Shown: positions 21,191 to 32,748, numbered from the stretch's first letter. The stretch: 64,000 nucleotides of DNA from Ctenosaura bakeri (GCA_948474755.1 CAOLHI010002524.1:186001-250000); one strand, 5' to 3'. Translations and numbers: made by a program. Notes: generated by a model not told the origin, from the letters alone.

Positions 21191-21310
21191 CGCAGCTTTT
21201 CTTCTACAACCATGGTCAGATAATGCAAGGATTGTGATGGCCAGTTGGATATTCAGGTCCTGAAGAGGAATAAGAAAGCCAGCCTGTTTTGAATCTTCAA
21301 ATATAGGCAG
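21191..21310 (+). other. Candidate 120-bp non-coding exon (splice signals only)
   Basis: The stretch is preceded by a T-rich tract ending TTTATTTTCAG (AG at 21189-21190) and followed by CAG|GTATGT (from 21311), a strong donor. It lies 11.3 kb upstream of the POMGNT2 coding exon on the same strand, and that exon needs an upstream partner. It contains a short ATG-GTC-AGA-TAA frame and no long frame. No transcript evidence is available; matching splice sites occur by chance in DNA of this length. Confidence 0.25.
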
Positions 21311-21316
21311 GTATGT

Positions 21317-24071
21317 TCAAGTCTTTTTGCTAGGAATGTGCATGATTTCATTGTCTAACAAGATTGCCTATTCTAGGATAATTTAAAAATGCAAGAAGGT
21401 GCATCCCTTATCTTGGGTAAATCAGTTTCCTGATGATAACCCCTAAATTCAGAAAAAAATGTTAATTTAATTTAATAATTATGTTAATTTAATTTAATGC
21501 AATTATGTTAAATTGGTTTCATTCAGAATATATGCGATAGATTTTTGCTGACTCCAACATATATGTAACTTGGTGGATATAGAGAGCTAGCATGTCATCA
21601 AGAATGAAAGGCTAGAGCTAGCCTTCCAGGTGAAGAAATTTCTTGCCATTAGAAGCATTCAAATATGCAAGCTTTCTGTCTCTGCCCTCACTTCTGAATA
21701 TTAACATCCTGTGAGGACTGTACCAGCTTTTAGAAAAAAGCCAAAGGAAGATGCTATTCCCTCCTCTCTGCTTCAGTGAACTGAATAAATTGCTATTGCA
21801 TCTCCACTCTTTTCTTTCTTTGGGGACTGACTTAATCTTTTGGGTTTTGGTTGTTTTTCAGGCTGTGCTGTGCTGTGTTGTACTGACTTCATTCCTTGAA
21901 AGCATTTGAAGGGCTAGGGTTTGATACATCTCATTACCAGCCATCTGAGAAACATGGACTATTTTCCTCCAGATCACAAATAAGTCAGGCCTACAGCAAT
22001 AGGTGTTAGTAAAAGTTAGAGAAAATAACAGAATGTGGAGGTACCCAGTTCCTGGCCCACCATTTCCCACCTTAGCACCCTCCATCTATTGTGAACTATA
22101 ACTCCCATCATCCCAAACAACCACCCCAACATGTTGAGTGGAGACAATGGGAGTGGCAGTCCAACACAGCTGGGTGTGTCATGATGGGGTACCGTGTCAT
22201 GTCCAGCCACCTTCCTTAAGCAGTATTCTAAAGCACAATCACTAGGACAGCCAGTTTGTCAAGTTCACTAGTCCTTAAAAACTTCCCTGGGAATAACTTC
22301 CTTGGGGAAGGAACCTTTCCCCAAGGCTCTTTCCTGCTTTGTTGAACTACTTCTTTAAAGTTCTGTGCAATTTACTGCTCTGCAATCTGACTCCCCCCCC
22401 CCTTTCTCTTATGCTTCCCTCAGTTTTCTTCTTACTCTTCATTCCAGCAGCATTTTATGGCTGGAATCCTGTTAGCAGGCACCATGCTAACAGCTGCACT
22501 TTTTCCAAGGCATGCAATACTGGCAATGGAAGACAGACAAAATCTGCCATCTCTAAGCATTTCCTTAATGCCTTGCTGCCTTCTCAGCTGCATCACCTTC
22601 AACTTTTACCTGCTTCCACCACCTCCTACACCACCACCATTACACCAACATCAGCAAGATTTTGGTCTACATAAGTAAGAACTGTGTAAACATCCTCCTG
22701 CTCTTTTCTGTTTCTGAAGGAAGCACTCTTTTCTTATACTTCAGTGTTTGCCCTCCTTGTAGCCTCTATCTAAGTTGTCGAATGTTGCACACAAAACTGT
22801 GTGTTATTCTGAGCTGATCTGTTGTTGCTGATATACTATCAGCGTATTCGTTAGAGAATGTGGTTTAATTTTTTTGTGAACTGCTCCTAAAACAACATTA
22901 ATTTCTGTTGAGACTTTCAGGTATTAAGACTCCTGTTCACTTGCTACTCATTTAATTCCTTTCTGTCAGCCTTGTAACTTCCCTGTGAAGTTGCACCCAA
23001 GAGTGACAGTGTTTTCATGATAAGAATTAGTGCTTACTTTGCAGACTGTTGTCATATTTACAATTAGTTCTTGCTGAGGTAGTAGACAGTACCTTTTTAG
23101 GTTGTGTTGGAGGCTCCTATTCTTCTGCATTACTATTACTACTATCAATTCAATATAGCTGACTCAAACGCTGGCTGCCTATCTGTTTCCAGGCACAATT
23201 CTGTGGAAATGTCTAGCAACTATATGAATGTGAGTTAGGGCCATGCATGGAGATGCCTTGTTCTTTCTCCCTGTGAGCAAATAAGGTTGTCTCTGACAAC
23301 TTCAGAGTTGGAACACTTTGAGAAATGGTAGTTAACAGTTTCAGAATATATTAAACAATGAGTTTTGAAATTGGCTCAATATCCTGGCTTGTTGCAAAAC
23401 AGGTTGGCTGTTTGGCTAGCTGGCGTGCTTTCTGACATTTGTGTGCTATTCCATAAAATTTCTGGGCAGTGGTACAATAGACCTTACCTTGAAGGTTTTG
23501 TGTTTCATCAGTGCCAGTAGCCTCTCTGCCAATGTAGACTCCAACTTGTTCACACCATCGTGTTCATTGTTGCTGTGGGCAATATATCATCTGGTAGCAA
23601 ACCTTCTGGTGACAAATTACATTGGACAGGCGTAAAACATAATTTACATACAAAATATAATTGCAATGCCATAAAATCGAAAGCGGCATAAAATATGACA
23701 GTGATACGAAATTCGTACACACCCCTCCCCAAATTAAGCATACAAATTCTAAAACCGAGAAGCCCAGAATACAGGAATCATTTAAAAGACCTGAGTGGAT
23801 GGAAAGAACCAAAAATACCTCAGGAGTGACACCAGGAAACTTTCTCTGGGAAGGTCCTTCTGTAATTAGGGAGCTAATATTAAAAAAGTGCAGGTATTAG
23901 TAGCCACGTGCTTCACTTTTCATTTGGTGGAGACTCAGATTACAGTTCCTTGGGGAAATCTTGAAGTTAGGTATGGAAATTGGATGGGTATGTATGGAAG
24001 AAAAGCAGCCTTTCAGGATAATCTCAAGATTGTCCACTGGGTCTGACTAGAGGGAGCACACAGCATTCTTC
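21317..24071. other. Unassigned DNA with a family C copy
   Basis: 22085-22195 is family C (CTATAACTCCCATCATCCC and GGGAGTGGCAGTCCAACAC). 22391-22402 is a C homopolymer followed by T-rich sequence. 22600-22660 is CCACCACC-rich. No gene or other repeat recognised. Confidence 0.4.
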
Positions 24072-24581
24072 TTGCAAGAAGTTCCACTGGTTGCCAGTCT
24101 TTTTCCAGGCACAATTCAGAGTGCAGGTGATGGCCTGTAAGGCCTGGTACAACTCATGTCCAGGTTATCTAAAGGACCGTTTCCCTTCTATGAACCTGTC
24201 CATGTTTTGAGATCTTAAAAGGAGGCCCTTCTCTCTGTCCCACCAATTTCACAATTACATCTAGTAGGAACACTGGAGAGGGCCTTCTCAGTAGCTGCTC
24301 CCAGGCTCTGGAACTCCCTTCCAGGAGAGTTTAGACTAACACCTTCCCTCCTATTCTCTTGCAGGCAGGTAAAGACTCTTTTCTTTTGTCAGGCTTGTGA
24401 TGGCTGATTGCTTGGCGCTGTACTGTTTATTTTTCTTTTTTTAATGGTCTTTTTAAAAGCACTGCTTTTAATTCTATTGTTAGTTTAATTTCATTTTTAA
24501 TTTTTTGTGTGATGAATTTTAAAACTATGTCGGTTTTAAATCTTTGTAAGCCACACTGAATCTGAGGGAAAGGTGGGGTGT
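24072..24581 (+). mobile_element. L2-like LINE 3' end, plus strand
   Basis: The order of blocks matches the end of an L2-type ORF2 and its 3' UTR: AGTTCCACTGGTTGCCAGTC, GGCCTGTAAGGCCTGG, CCAGGTTATCTAAAGGACCG, GAGAGGGCCTTCTCAGTAGC, CCAGGCTCTGGAACTCCCTT, then an AT-rich stretch and TTTGTAAGCCACACTGAATC. Frames are broken. Similar pieces lie at 55030-55289 and 62840-63310. Confidence 0.75.
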
Positions 24582-25329
24582 TTTTGTTGCTAAAGCCACC
24601 TGGCCTTAAGCTGTTTCATGCTTTAAACTGGGCCAGGAAAGGGATGAGGAGACCATACATTAAGATACAATTATCCAAACATGATGTGTCTGTGCACAGT
24701 GTAATGCTCAATCATGTCAGAACTAATCTGTTGTCTGAAGTGGTACAGAAAGACGCAACTTTGCTACCTCAGTGAGTAATAGATATTTTACTCTCAGATG
24801 CATTTTTTTCCTCATTTCTTTCTGATCTCATATTGAAGGCTCCAGTCTTTCAGCCCTCCTGTGCAGGATCGAAGCAGCTAACTCCTAAGGAAGCATGTAG
24901 AAGATTGCCACCTAGAAAAATAGATTTTTTTTGCCAGGAAACAGCCCTATCACTTAAAAATAAAATTCTTGAAGAAAATGTGCAGTATTTTGTCTGCAGT
25001 ATTTTTGCCTGTCATAGATAGAGTAGTTCTGACAAAAAGCTTTTTTTTTTTTTTATAAATATTCATAAAGAGATAGATACTCTTAGCTCCTTTTTCTTTT
25101 CCTCACAGTCAGGGCTATCTTGCTGTTAGTTTTTGTTGCTGTTGCAATTGTTCCTGTATATGCCCACATGCCTCTTTCCACTTCTTTTCTTCCTCTCTGT
25201 CTCTCTCTCTGTCTCTCTAATTGCCTAAAAGCATAACAAGCTTCCTGCCTGTCTCCGAGATGCATTTTAGCTTTGTTAAAATGGCACTGGGGCTATTTGT
25301 TTCAATTTCACTGCCCTTTGTGGGTTTTT
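24582..25329. other. Unassigned non-coding DNA
   Basis: No gene seen. Contains a T homopolymer near 25042-25056 and a CT-rich stretch near 25188-25218. Confidence 0.4.
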
Positions 25330-25655
25330 CAGAATACTGCAGCAAATCCTCTTGCGTGAGAGGCTGACCTCTGGGGAGCCTAGCAAATTGAGGGGAGCCA
25401 GCTGGAGCAATAGGACACCACTGACAGATGGAGCCTGCTCAGAGGGTCTGCGGAGGCAGGATAAAATGACGAGACAGTTTGGATTTCTAGGTGAAACACA
25501 AACTCCCGCTTTGACAGCTGTTTTGTGTGGGGTAAACTGGGGACCTGGAAGAGAAGAAGGCCGAGTGTGTTTCCTTTGCCGGAAAATCTCCTCGCCCTCC
25601 ATTTTTGTCAGATGGGTGATTGGGCATTGCTTTTCCTTTGCTGAAGAGGCCTCAG
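25330..25655. other. Unrecognised stretch with more CpG than its surroundings
   Basis: Open frames exist on both strands (120 codons plus, 143 minus) with no domain I know. The segment contains several CpGs, an ETS-like GCCGGAA near 25580, and a possible donor CAG|GTATAT at 25653-25661. It could be a diverged regulatory element or untranslated exon of POMGNT2, or an unknown repeat. The evidence is weak. Confidence 0.2.
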
Positions 25656-27207
25656 GTATATTCATACACGTTCTGAAACCTGAATTAGCCTGCAGTTGTG
25701 CTTCCATGGACTAAAAAAATGAAGTGGTAGATGCTGTAGCATGTTAATATGCTTTCATGGTGAGTGTTAAATACAGGCATGCTCTTTCCTCGTCACACCT
25801 ACATCTCCTAATTTCTTACTGTGTATAATAGATAAGCCTCAAGCAGATGTCCCTTCAGATGTGTGGGACTATAGCTCCTGCCATGACCTGTCCCATCTGG
25901 GGAAAATCAGAGTTATAGTCACCATGTTTGGAGAGCCTAGATTGAGTGTATGTATATGTCTAGGAGTGGGTAGATTGTGGGGGTGGAGAGCAATTTTTAC
26001 CCCCTTACCCACCCCCGGTGAGATGCATGGATGTGTCCTATGTGACCTAGAAGTAACAACACATCACTTGTGGTTCCCAGTTTGGGCTATAACTTGGCTA
26101 CTTTTAGATCAGCAAGACGGTTTTTAGGAGGCTGGAATCACACAATTATTGCCCAAACATCTGCATTTTGGAGTGGTTTTAAGTAGTTATAGGATTATTT
26201 TTGATTTTTTTTAAAAAAGTGGGCTCGAGGTGGGTGGAGCTTGGGAGGCTTTGAGGAGCCACAGAGAAGTGGTAGGGGCCTTTTGTGGTTTGCAGGCCAC
26301 TTTTTCCCTGTTGAAATTGATTGTTCTACATTTGCTTTCATTTTCTGTACTCTGTGTGTGTGTGTGTTGTAGCTGTATCATGCAGTGGTTGTCAGTATCA
26401 GTGCTACTCAAAGTGGTGGTCCCAGGAATGGTGCCACCTCATGAGAAATTGACTGTCAGTCACTAGCGAGGTTCCAGGAAAGGAAAAAAAAAGTAGTCAT
26501 AGACAATGGGCACAGATATTGTTCTGATCCCTCGTACAAAGCAAAAAAGAATAATTGTCAATCTCTCACATCGGATAGTGTGCAAGGCACTGGTTTATAC
26601 CATCTTCTACCCTGTAGACTGAGGAGAATATGAATAATAAAGACTCAGTGGGGTCAGCTTTATATTTGTGTTACATTTTAGTTCTCAGCAATATGTAATT
26701 ACACTCAGTAAGTTAGAGATATCTTGTCTTCATATGTTGAGCTTAAATGGTCTATACACACAGGGATGGAAAGCTATATAGGTTGTATGCACTGGGTTCC
26801 CCATCCCCATACCATTCTGTGGGGCAGATGATATGAGGGCATGGCTTTGAAGCCATCCTCCTGGCCAAAATGCTAGGGAGAGATTTTCTGTGAGGAACCC
26901 AACTTGGCTTCTCTTCCCTCTTCTGTGTGTTGATAGCCCAGGGTTCCCAATTGCAGCAGCTGTATTAGTGTATGTGCAACCTTCTAGGCTTCAAGGGTAG
27001 AGATAGGTAGACTGGAATCCATAAGCCAAATCTGGCTCCCCAAAGTGCTATTTGGCCCCCTCCCATGCTCCCTGCAGCTTACCACTGAAATTCAGTGGAA
27101 AGCTGCTAAGTGTGCTATAGACAACTGGAAGCAAAACTAAAAGTACTATAGTCAATATCATCATTTAGTCTCATCTAGTTCATTAGTAGTGGTCTATATC
27201 ATTATTA
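25656..27207. other. Unassigned non-coding DNA
   Basis: No gene or firmly recognised repeat. A short TG run lies at about 26354-26368. Confidence 0.4.
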
Positions 27208-27376
27208 CCATATTTGCCAGTGTATTAGCTGCACTCATGTATAAGACGCACCCCTTTTATACACTGGCAAATACTATTTGCTGGCGTATAAGGCACACTG
27301 GTGTATAAGACGCACCCCATTTTCAAACAGTATTTTTCAGGAAGAAAAGTGAGTCGTAAATGCCAGCAAATATAGT
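27208..27376. mobile_element. Family D MITE-like element
   Basis: Starts CCATATTTGCCAGTGTATTA and ends GCCAGCAAATATAGTA; GTATAAGACGCACCCC occurs twice (near 27239 and 27304). Second copy of the element at 2513, less diverged in the repeated motif. Confidence 0.65.
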
Positions 27377-27689
27377 AATTAAAGTCAGTTTAACTACATT
27401 TCAGGTTCATTTATGTATAAATATAAACCTAATAATATTAATCAAGTATGAAGGAAAATATATTTTGTTAATGAGTGGGTGAATTTTAATGAATCTTATA
27501 ACTATATAAGAATTAATTTTTAATTCATTTCAACTAGTCAGTTCTACATCTGCATGGCAATTTTTTGTACTTTTTAATTTTTTAAATTCAGAGAGAAGAG
27601 CAGTCAGATACAGCTTCATCTTGTCTAGACAACTGATGAGGGGCCCTCACTGCTCGTGTCTCAGAGGGAGAGAACAGTGGCTAGCATTT

Positions 27690-28019
27690 GCTGAACTTAA
27701 TCACTTGCTCCACTGCTACCCCCTTTTCCTTGTGTGTCATCTCTTTTTAGATTGTAAGCCCTCAGCCATGGAAACCCACTGGATGACTGTAAGCAAGTCA
27801 TATTCTATCAGCCTCAGAGGAAGGCAAAGACAAACTCCCTTTGAACAAATCTTGCAAAGAAAGCCCCACGATAGGGTTGCCATAAGTCGGAAAAGACTTG
27901 AAGGCACACAACAAACAGCAAAGCTTGATGAGGGCAGGGTACAGGCACATTAACAACTGGAAGCTACAGTGGGAGACTTTTTGACTGAACGGTAGTGTAT
28001 AAATGCTATAAATAAATAA
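27690..28019 (+). repeat. LINE-like 3' tail interrupted by a SINE fragment
   Basis: 27690-27760 ends in TTTTAGATTGTAAGCC. 27761-27925 is the 3' part of the tRNA SINE (GCCATGGAAACCCACTGG, GCCTCAGAGGAAGGCAAAG, GTTGCCATAAGTCGGAAAAG, GGCACACAACAAACAGC). 27926-28019 resumes with TGAGGGCAGGGTACAG and ends GGTAGTGTATAAATGCTATA plus ATAAATAAATAAA. The outer parts form one typical tail, so the SINE inserted into it. Confidence 0.55.
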
Positions 28020-29404
28020 AATTAAGCAGACATGTATAAATTTGCAGCATACACATGTTTGATGTTGCAATCTCTTATGTGTTTGCTCAGAAATTGGTTC
28101 CACCCCCTTTAGTGGGATTTACTTCCTGTTAATTGTGCATATCTTATAAATGCTTAAGTTACATTAAGCATATTAGGACTTAACTTTTGAGTAAATAAGC
28201 TTAGATTATACTGTTACAGGGTTAGCTTTTGAAAGTGATCATGCTTCATTTAGGAGATATAGCTGCCTTTCTCTCTCAAATGCAAATGTAGATCAAAATA
28301 CATTAAAAGTCATTTATTTATATCCCACCTTTCTGCCTGTACAGGATTCAGGGCACCTTCCATATCAGAATAAGTTATGTTCCCAGTGAGATCAATGTTC
28401 AGAAACACCCTTCTCCCCTCGGAGAATGAGTCTTCTCAAAAGTTCCTAACAACACTTACTGGCTATACATTTCAAGGAAAGAATTCTGTTCTCAAGCAAC
28501 ATTATTAATTCTTTAGTTTTATATAAAAGATTCATAAGCTGCCTTTTAAGATAAACCCTCCCAAGATGGGGCATGAAATTTCAAACCACCGATCACAAAA
28601 AGTAATGGTTTTGATAATGATCAGAATTAACTGTTAAACAGCATAATGTACAATGACAGCCAGTGAAGTTCTTCCTCAGTTACATTAAGCCAGGGTACTT
28701 GTATGTGTGATTATAATTTGAATGTGTCCATATTTTGATGTGATAGTAAATAAATAAATTATACCATTACTATTAACTCTTATCCTTCTGACCAAACCCC
28801 TCTTTTTGTGCAATTAATTCTGTAGCTCACTAGGACTGAAACTTCTTGGAGTCAAAATGGATTTTTGCCTTAAAATATATAAAAAAAATCAATGTTCATT
28901 TATTGGACTTCTTCGAGTGTGTATGATTTTCCCTACCTCTCTAGGCAGCAAAATCAGTTTGTAATTGCTCTTTCTTTCATCCTTCTCTACTGCCACTTAA
29001 TCTGTCAGCTACAAAACCAATCAGATAATTTCCTTCCCATAATTCCCTATAGCCCTAATTGCAGTTATTTGCCACCTGATTAACAGTGCACTTGATGGAA
29101 ATCTCAGCCTGCTACTACTGAACTGAAATCCTGGAGAATCTAATGCATTAGCTGCTCAAGTACAAAGAAAAGTGGAAGAAGCTGTGTATTCTGCCAGATA
29201 AAAATAACAAACAACTTTACAGTTTCAAAAAGAAGAAGCCAGGTCGTTTAACTTTGACTTGGAATTATAGATCAGGATTGCAAAAAAGGCTTCTATTGTT
29301 GACATAATGCCTGTTCAGTTGAACATACTGACAGTGAATTGGCCAGAATATTGTTAGAATGATATTTGTCTTTGTCACCATATCTTCCACCTTACAACCA
29401 TTTG
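28020..29404. other. Unassigned DNA with a short SINE-core-like piece
   Basis: 28305-28370 (TTATTTATATCCCACCTTTC) resembles the 3' core of a MIR-like SINE. The rest has no gene and no recognised repeat. Confidence 0.4.
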
Positions 29405-29505
29405 TGACCCTCTAGTTCCTATCTTTCCTGGCTGTGTGGGCTTGAGCTGATGGGAGTTGGAGTCCCATGACATCTGGAGGGCCACTAGTTGGCCACCACT
29501 GCTCT
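29405..29505. repeat. Family C repeat
   Basis: Contains GATGGGAGTTGGAGTCCCATG and ACATCTGGAGGGCCACTAG, matching one arm of family C. Confidence 0.6.
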
Positions 29506-29639
29506 GCCTAATATGAAGATTTCTCCCCCAGTATTGGTAAGCAGGAATGATTCCAAAATGCTTAACTTCTTTCTGTCGTGCACATGATGGTATTTGGCTC
29601 CTGCTCATAGAAATTTTTCTTTCTTCTTCCATAGCTTAT

Positions 29640-30137
29640 CTGTTACTGACAATAAAAGTTCCACTTTTAGCTTAGAGACAAAAGAGGATCAGGTATTTGA
29701 ATCAATTGCCTCCTTCTGTACCAGATTCTTTACCTTCTTTTCTTTGGTAATTACAGTCATCCCTCCACATGTGCTTAGGTTAGGGGCACAGGACCCCATG
29801 AAAGTGGAAAAACCATGAATAATTCTAGCCACCCCCCCAACCATATTTAACACAAAAAAAGTATGATCACCATATTCAACCCACCATGGATTCCTTTGAA
29901 GCATCAGAGTTCCTTCACAAGGCAGAAGTGGGTGGCTGGTGGGGCTTACTGCCACCTCCACTGCTGCCCCACACCATTTTCAAAAGGGACTTACAAGCCT
30001 TGTTTGCAGTTTCTCAGTCTCACGAGGCTTGCAGTCTCTATTCAAAATGGCATAGGGAGGCAGCAGAGGTGACAGCAAATAATCTGTGAATAATCAAATC
30101 CGCAAAAGTGAAATCTGCAAATGTTGAGGACTTACTG
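29640..30137. mobile_element. Family A MITE (29754-30137) with repeated flank (29640-29753)
   Basis: The MITE starts CAGTCATCCCTCCACATG and ends AGGACTTACTG, with TA at 29752-29753 and 30138-30139. Its interior (CCACACCATTTTCAAAAGGG, CTCAGTCTCACGAGGCTTG) and the 114 bp to its left are the reverse complement of 13536-14043. See the entry at 13909. Confidence 0.75.
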
Positions 30138-30339
30138 TACACTCTTGGCACAGTTGGTGTGCGGATATTGTTTTATGAACGTCACTATAGAATATATCAG
30201 AGCTGGAGAAAGATTACTTGTTTGGACTATGACACCCAGAATCCTCCAGTCAGAGTTTTGAAATCTGGTAAGTTTCCTCAGCTCTGAAATTTTTCTCTTA
30301 GTTGGTCCAACCATTGGAGCTGCAATCCAGCATTTACAT

Positions 30340-30478
30340 GGAGGTGGCATGAAGTCGTGGTTTGAGCATTGGACTGTGACTCTGGAGACCAGGGTTCAGA
30401 TTCCCCACTTGGCCATGAAAACCCCATGATAGGTTTGCCTTAGAGTTGCCATAAATTAGAAACAACACACAATAACAA
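30340..30478 (+). mobile_element. tRNA-derived SINE with internal deletion, plus strand
   Basis: Head GTGGTTTGAGCATTGGACTG, B box GGGTTCAGATTCC, then CTTGGCCATGAAAACCC joins directly to CATGATAGGTTTGCCTTAGAG. About 80-90 bp of the usual body is missing between them compared with the family at 3851. Tail ACACACAATAACAAAG. Confidence 0.7.
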
Positions 30479-30479
30479 A

Positions 30480-31556
30480 GTTCAGTGAAACTCACTGTGG
30501 TTTACTTATTGTGTTAACGAACCTTCAGATTCATGCCCATTATCGGATGATGTGAAATTTATTTTGAAATCCTGAGTACTCAGAATATGTTCTGCTTGCC
30601 ATTCTAATCCACTGTGTTTCTGGACAGTGTTGTTTCCTTGTTCGTTTTATTCAAATGCCTGTTCTTCTTGAAGAAGACAGAGAGGCAGAATTTAAAGTTG
30701 TCCCTCCCCCTCATCCTGCCTCTGTGGTCTTTGGGAGGGAAATGAGCAGTGTCTTTTTGATTTGGATCAAAGAAATAACAGTTGAACTGTGACTGCACCT
30801 TCTTTGTGAAAACATACTCATAGCAGTGAATTCTGCATGATGGTTTTGCATACAGAAAGTTATTTGTTTGCCTGTAGCACAGTCTCCCCCCTCCTCCCCT
30901 GCAGGTTTTCTTCCAGAAGTGTTAGAAATCAATTTTTATAAATCCAAGCTAGGACGATGGTATCTGTAGTCCAGCTCACCTGTAGGACAACCTTCTTTGG
31001 ATTGACTTTTATAGCATCTGTGCCTCAGTCTGCAGTATTTATTTATTTTGGAGTTTTGCATTGCAAGCAGCACCTCTAAAATTAGAGAGCAATCTGTTTG
31101 GGGCAGCTGTTCAAAGATTATTTTTAAATTTTAGCTTCACAGCTTCCTTCTTGTATGAAAGCTGAACAACTTATAAACCTGAACAGAGATGGTGGGAGGG
31201 TACATTAATATTTACAGTGACGTTATGAATCTTTGCAGCAGTTTGGGTAGAAGACAGATTAATTTCTATTGATATATTTCCAGGTGTAGTAGATCACAGA
31301 CTGGTTTTGATTCTTAAGTTGTTGGGTTTTTTAAAACAGCATTTACAACAAAAAGTCTTTCTCCTGTTCTAATTTAGACTGCAAAGATGGAATAAAGCTT
31401 GTGGTGAAAACCAGGAGTGGATTTTTGTGCAACAGGATTGTGAGTTCAGTTCTTGTGCTGAAACTGAATTCCTGACTTAGCTCCCTCTAAGTGAAGATCT
31501 CCAAGGCACTCTGCTATGCACAGCCTTGTTTAGGTCTTGCAAACTCAGGGCTGGGG
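30480..31556. other. Unassigned non-coding DNA
   Basis: No gene recognised. About 31430-31480 (GGATTGTGAGTTCAGTTC, ACTTAGCTCCCT) may be a decayed Sauria SINE, but too little is left to be sure. Confidence 0.35.
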
Positions 31557-32361
31557 CTTCCTTGACTGAGTCTATCCACTTACAGTGCTGTCTCTCTCTT
31601 TTCCTAGTGCTTTCTACTTTTCCAGGTCTTACTGTCTTTTCTAATGAGTCATGTGCTCATCTTCATATGTCAAAAGTAGGACAGTTTCAGTTTAATCACC
31701 TTGGCTTCTAGGAAGAGTTCAGCTGTGATTTGCTCTTGAACCCATGTGTTTGTCATTTAGGCAGTGCATGGTATCTGTAGAATTCTTATCCAGGGTGACA
31801 TTTCAAATGAGTTGATTTCCTTTAGCTTTCTTTCCTTTAGCTTTCTTCACTCTCCATCTTTCCCAACTATACATAGAAATCCTGATTTCAGTATTTAGTG
31901 ATATATCTTTACACTTGAGGATTTTGCCTAGTTCCTTCATAGCTGCCCCTCCAAGTCCTAGTTTTCTTCTGATTTCCTGGCTGTAGTCTCCATTTTGATT
32001 TATGAATGAGTCAAAGAATGGAAAATTTTAACTATGTCTTCATTGTCTGCTTTCAAGTTGAGCAAAACATCCATGCTCATTATTTTTTTTTCATGTTCAA
32101 CTGTAACCCTGCCTTTGCACTTTCTTCCTTGACTTTATTCAGTAATCATTTGATGTCTGCTGTTTTCTGTTAGCAGTATGGTATTATCTGCATATCTTAA
32201 ATCATTGATGTTCCTTCCTTCAATTTTCATGTCTTCTTTCCCCAACTCTAATCCTGCTTTATGTATGATATGATCAGCATATAAATTAAACAGATAGGAT
32301 GATAAAATGCAGTCTTGCCTAACCTCCTTGCCAGTTGGAAACCATTTTGTTTCTCCATATT
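31557..32361 (-). pseudogene. BovB/RTE LINE reverse-transcriptase fragment, minus strand
   Basis: On the minus strand the blocks follow the RTE-BovB reverse transcriptase in order, including the catalytic region near 32168-32200, which translates to RYADNTIL where YADD is expected, so the second aspartate is lost. GTTTCTCCATAT at 32350-32361 and ATCATTGATGTTCCTTCC are typical antisense BovB. Frames are broken. It ends only about 270 bp before the POMGNT2 splice acceptor, so it lies in the intron if that acceptor is used. Confidence 0.8.
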
Positions 32362-32610
32362 AAAAAAAAAAGTGCAGTTTTCAAAGATGCTCTGGCAGCA
32401 GGGATAATATGGTGAAACTAGTCATTCTGGCCTATGAGAATGAAATTATAAGGATCTACATTCCTGCTCTGGTTGGTGAACCTTGAGGGTCTTCGTAAAA
32501 ACAGGAAGCAGATTCCATAGACCTGAAGTCTGCTCATTAGTGCTTTTCTGTAATATTCCAAAAATTTGGCTTTATAATGCTCTGGAATTCTATTTTGCAT
32601 TGCAAAAAAA

Positions 32611-32635
32611 TTATTTTGTTTCTTTGTTTTTTAGG
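32611..32635 (+). other. POMGNT2: 3' splice site of the POMGNT2 coding exon
   Basis: A T-rich tract (TTATTTTGTTTCTTTG, then TTTTTTAG) ends in AG at 32633-32634, 91 bp before the start codon, so the exon would begin at 32635. Known POMGNT2 genes have an untranslated first exon and one coding exon, which fits. No transcript evidence is available. Confidence 0.7.
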
Positions 32636-32648
32636 TCTTTGTTCCACC

Positions 32649-32711
32649 ATGTTAAAGAGGATTGAAGATGCCTCCCTCCTCCTTTGTGTTCACCACCTGC
32701 CTTCTTGCTAG
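32649..32711 (+). CDS. uORF1 upstream of POMGNT2 (20 codons)
   Basis: ATG at 32649 sits in a strong CCACC-ATG context, 14 nt into the presumed exon. It reads 20 codons to TAG at 32709-32711, ending 14 nt before the main start and in a different frame. If the exon starts at 32635, ribosomes scanning the mRNA meet this ATG before the main one. Whether it is translated is unknown. Confidence 0.4.
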   Translation: MLKRIEDASLLLCVHHLPSC

Positions 32712-32748
32712 GACCTGTATCCAGAATGAACATAGCGGCTGTGTTTAA
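32668..32748 (+). CDS. uORF2 overlapping the POMGNT2 start (26 codons)
   Basis: ATG at 32668 has A at -3. It reads 26 codons to TAA at 32746-32748, passing over the main ATG (32726) in another frame. Translation of this frame would exclude initiation at the main ATG by the same ribosome, a usual way to lower output. No evidence of translation. Confidence 0.35.
   Translation: MPPSSFVFTTCLLARTCIQNEHSGCV

Noticed and set aside
31430..31480. Decayed Sauria SINE
   Set aside because: Only about 50 bp with partial similarity; not enough to call.
32684..32725. Upstream extension of the POMGNT2 frame by 14 codons
   Set aside because: The extension begins at TTG, not ATG, and the known N-terminus of the family aligns with the ATG at 32726.
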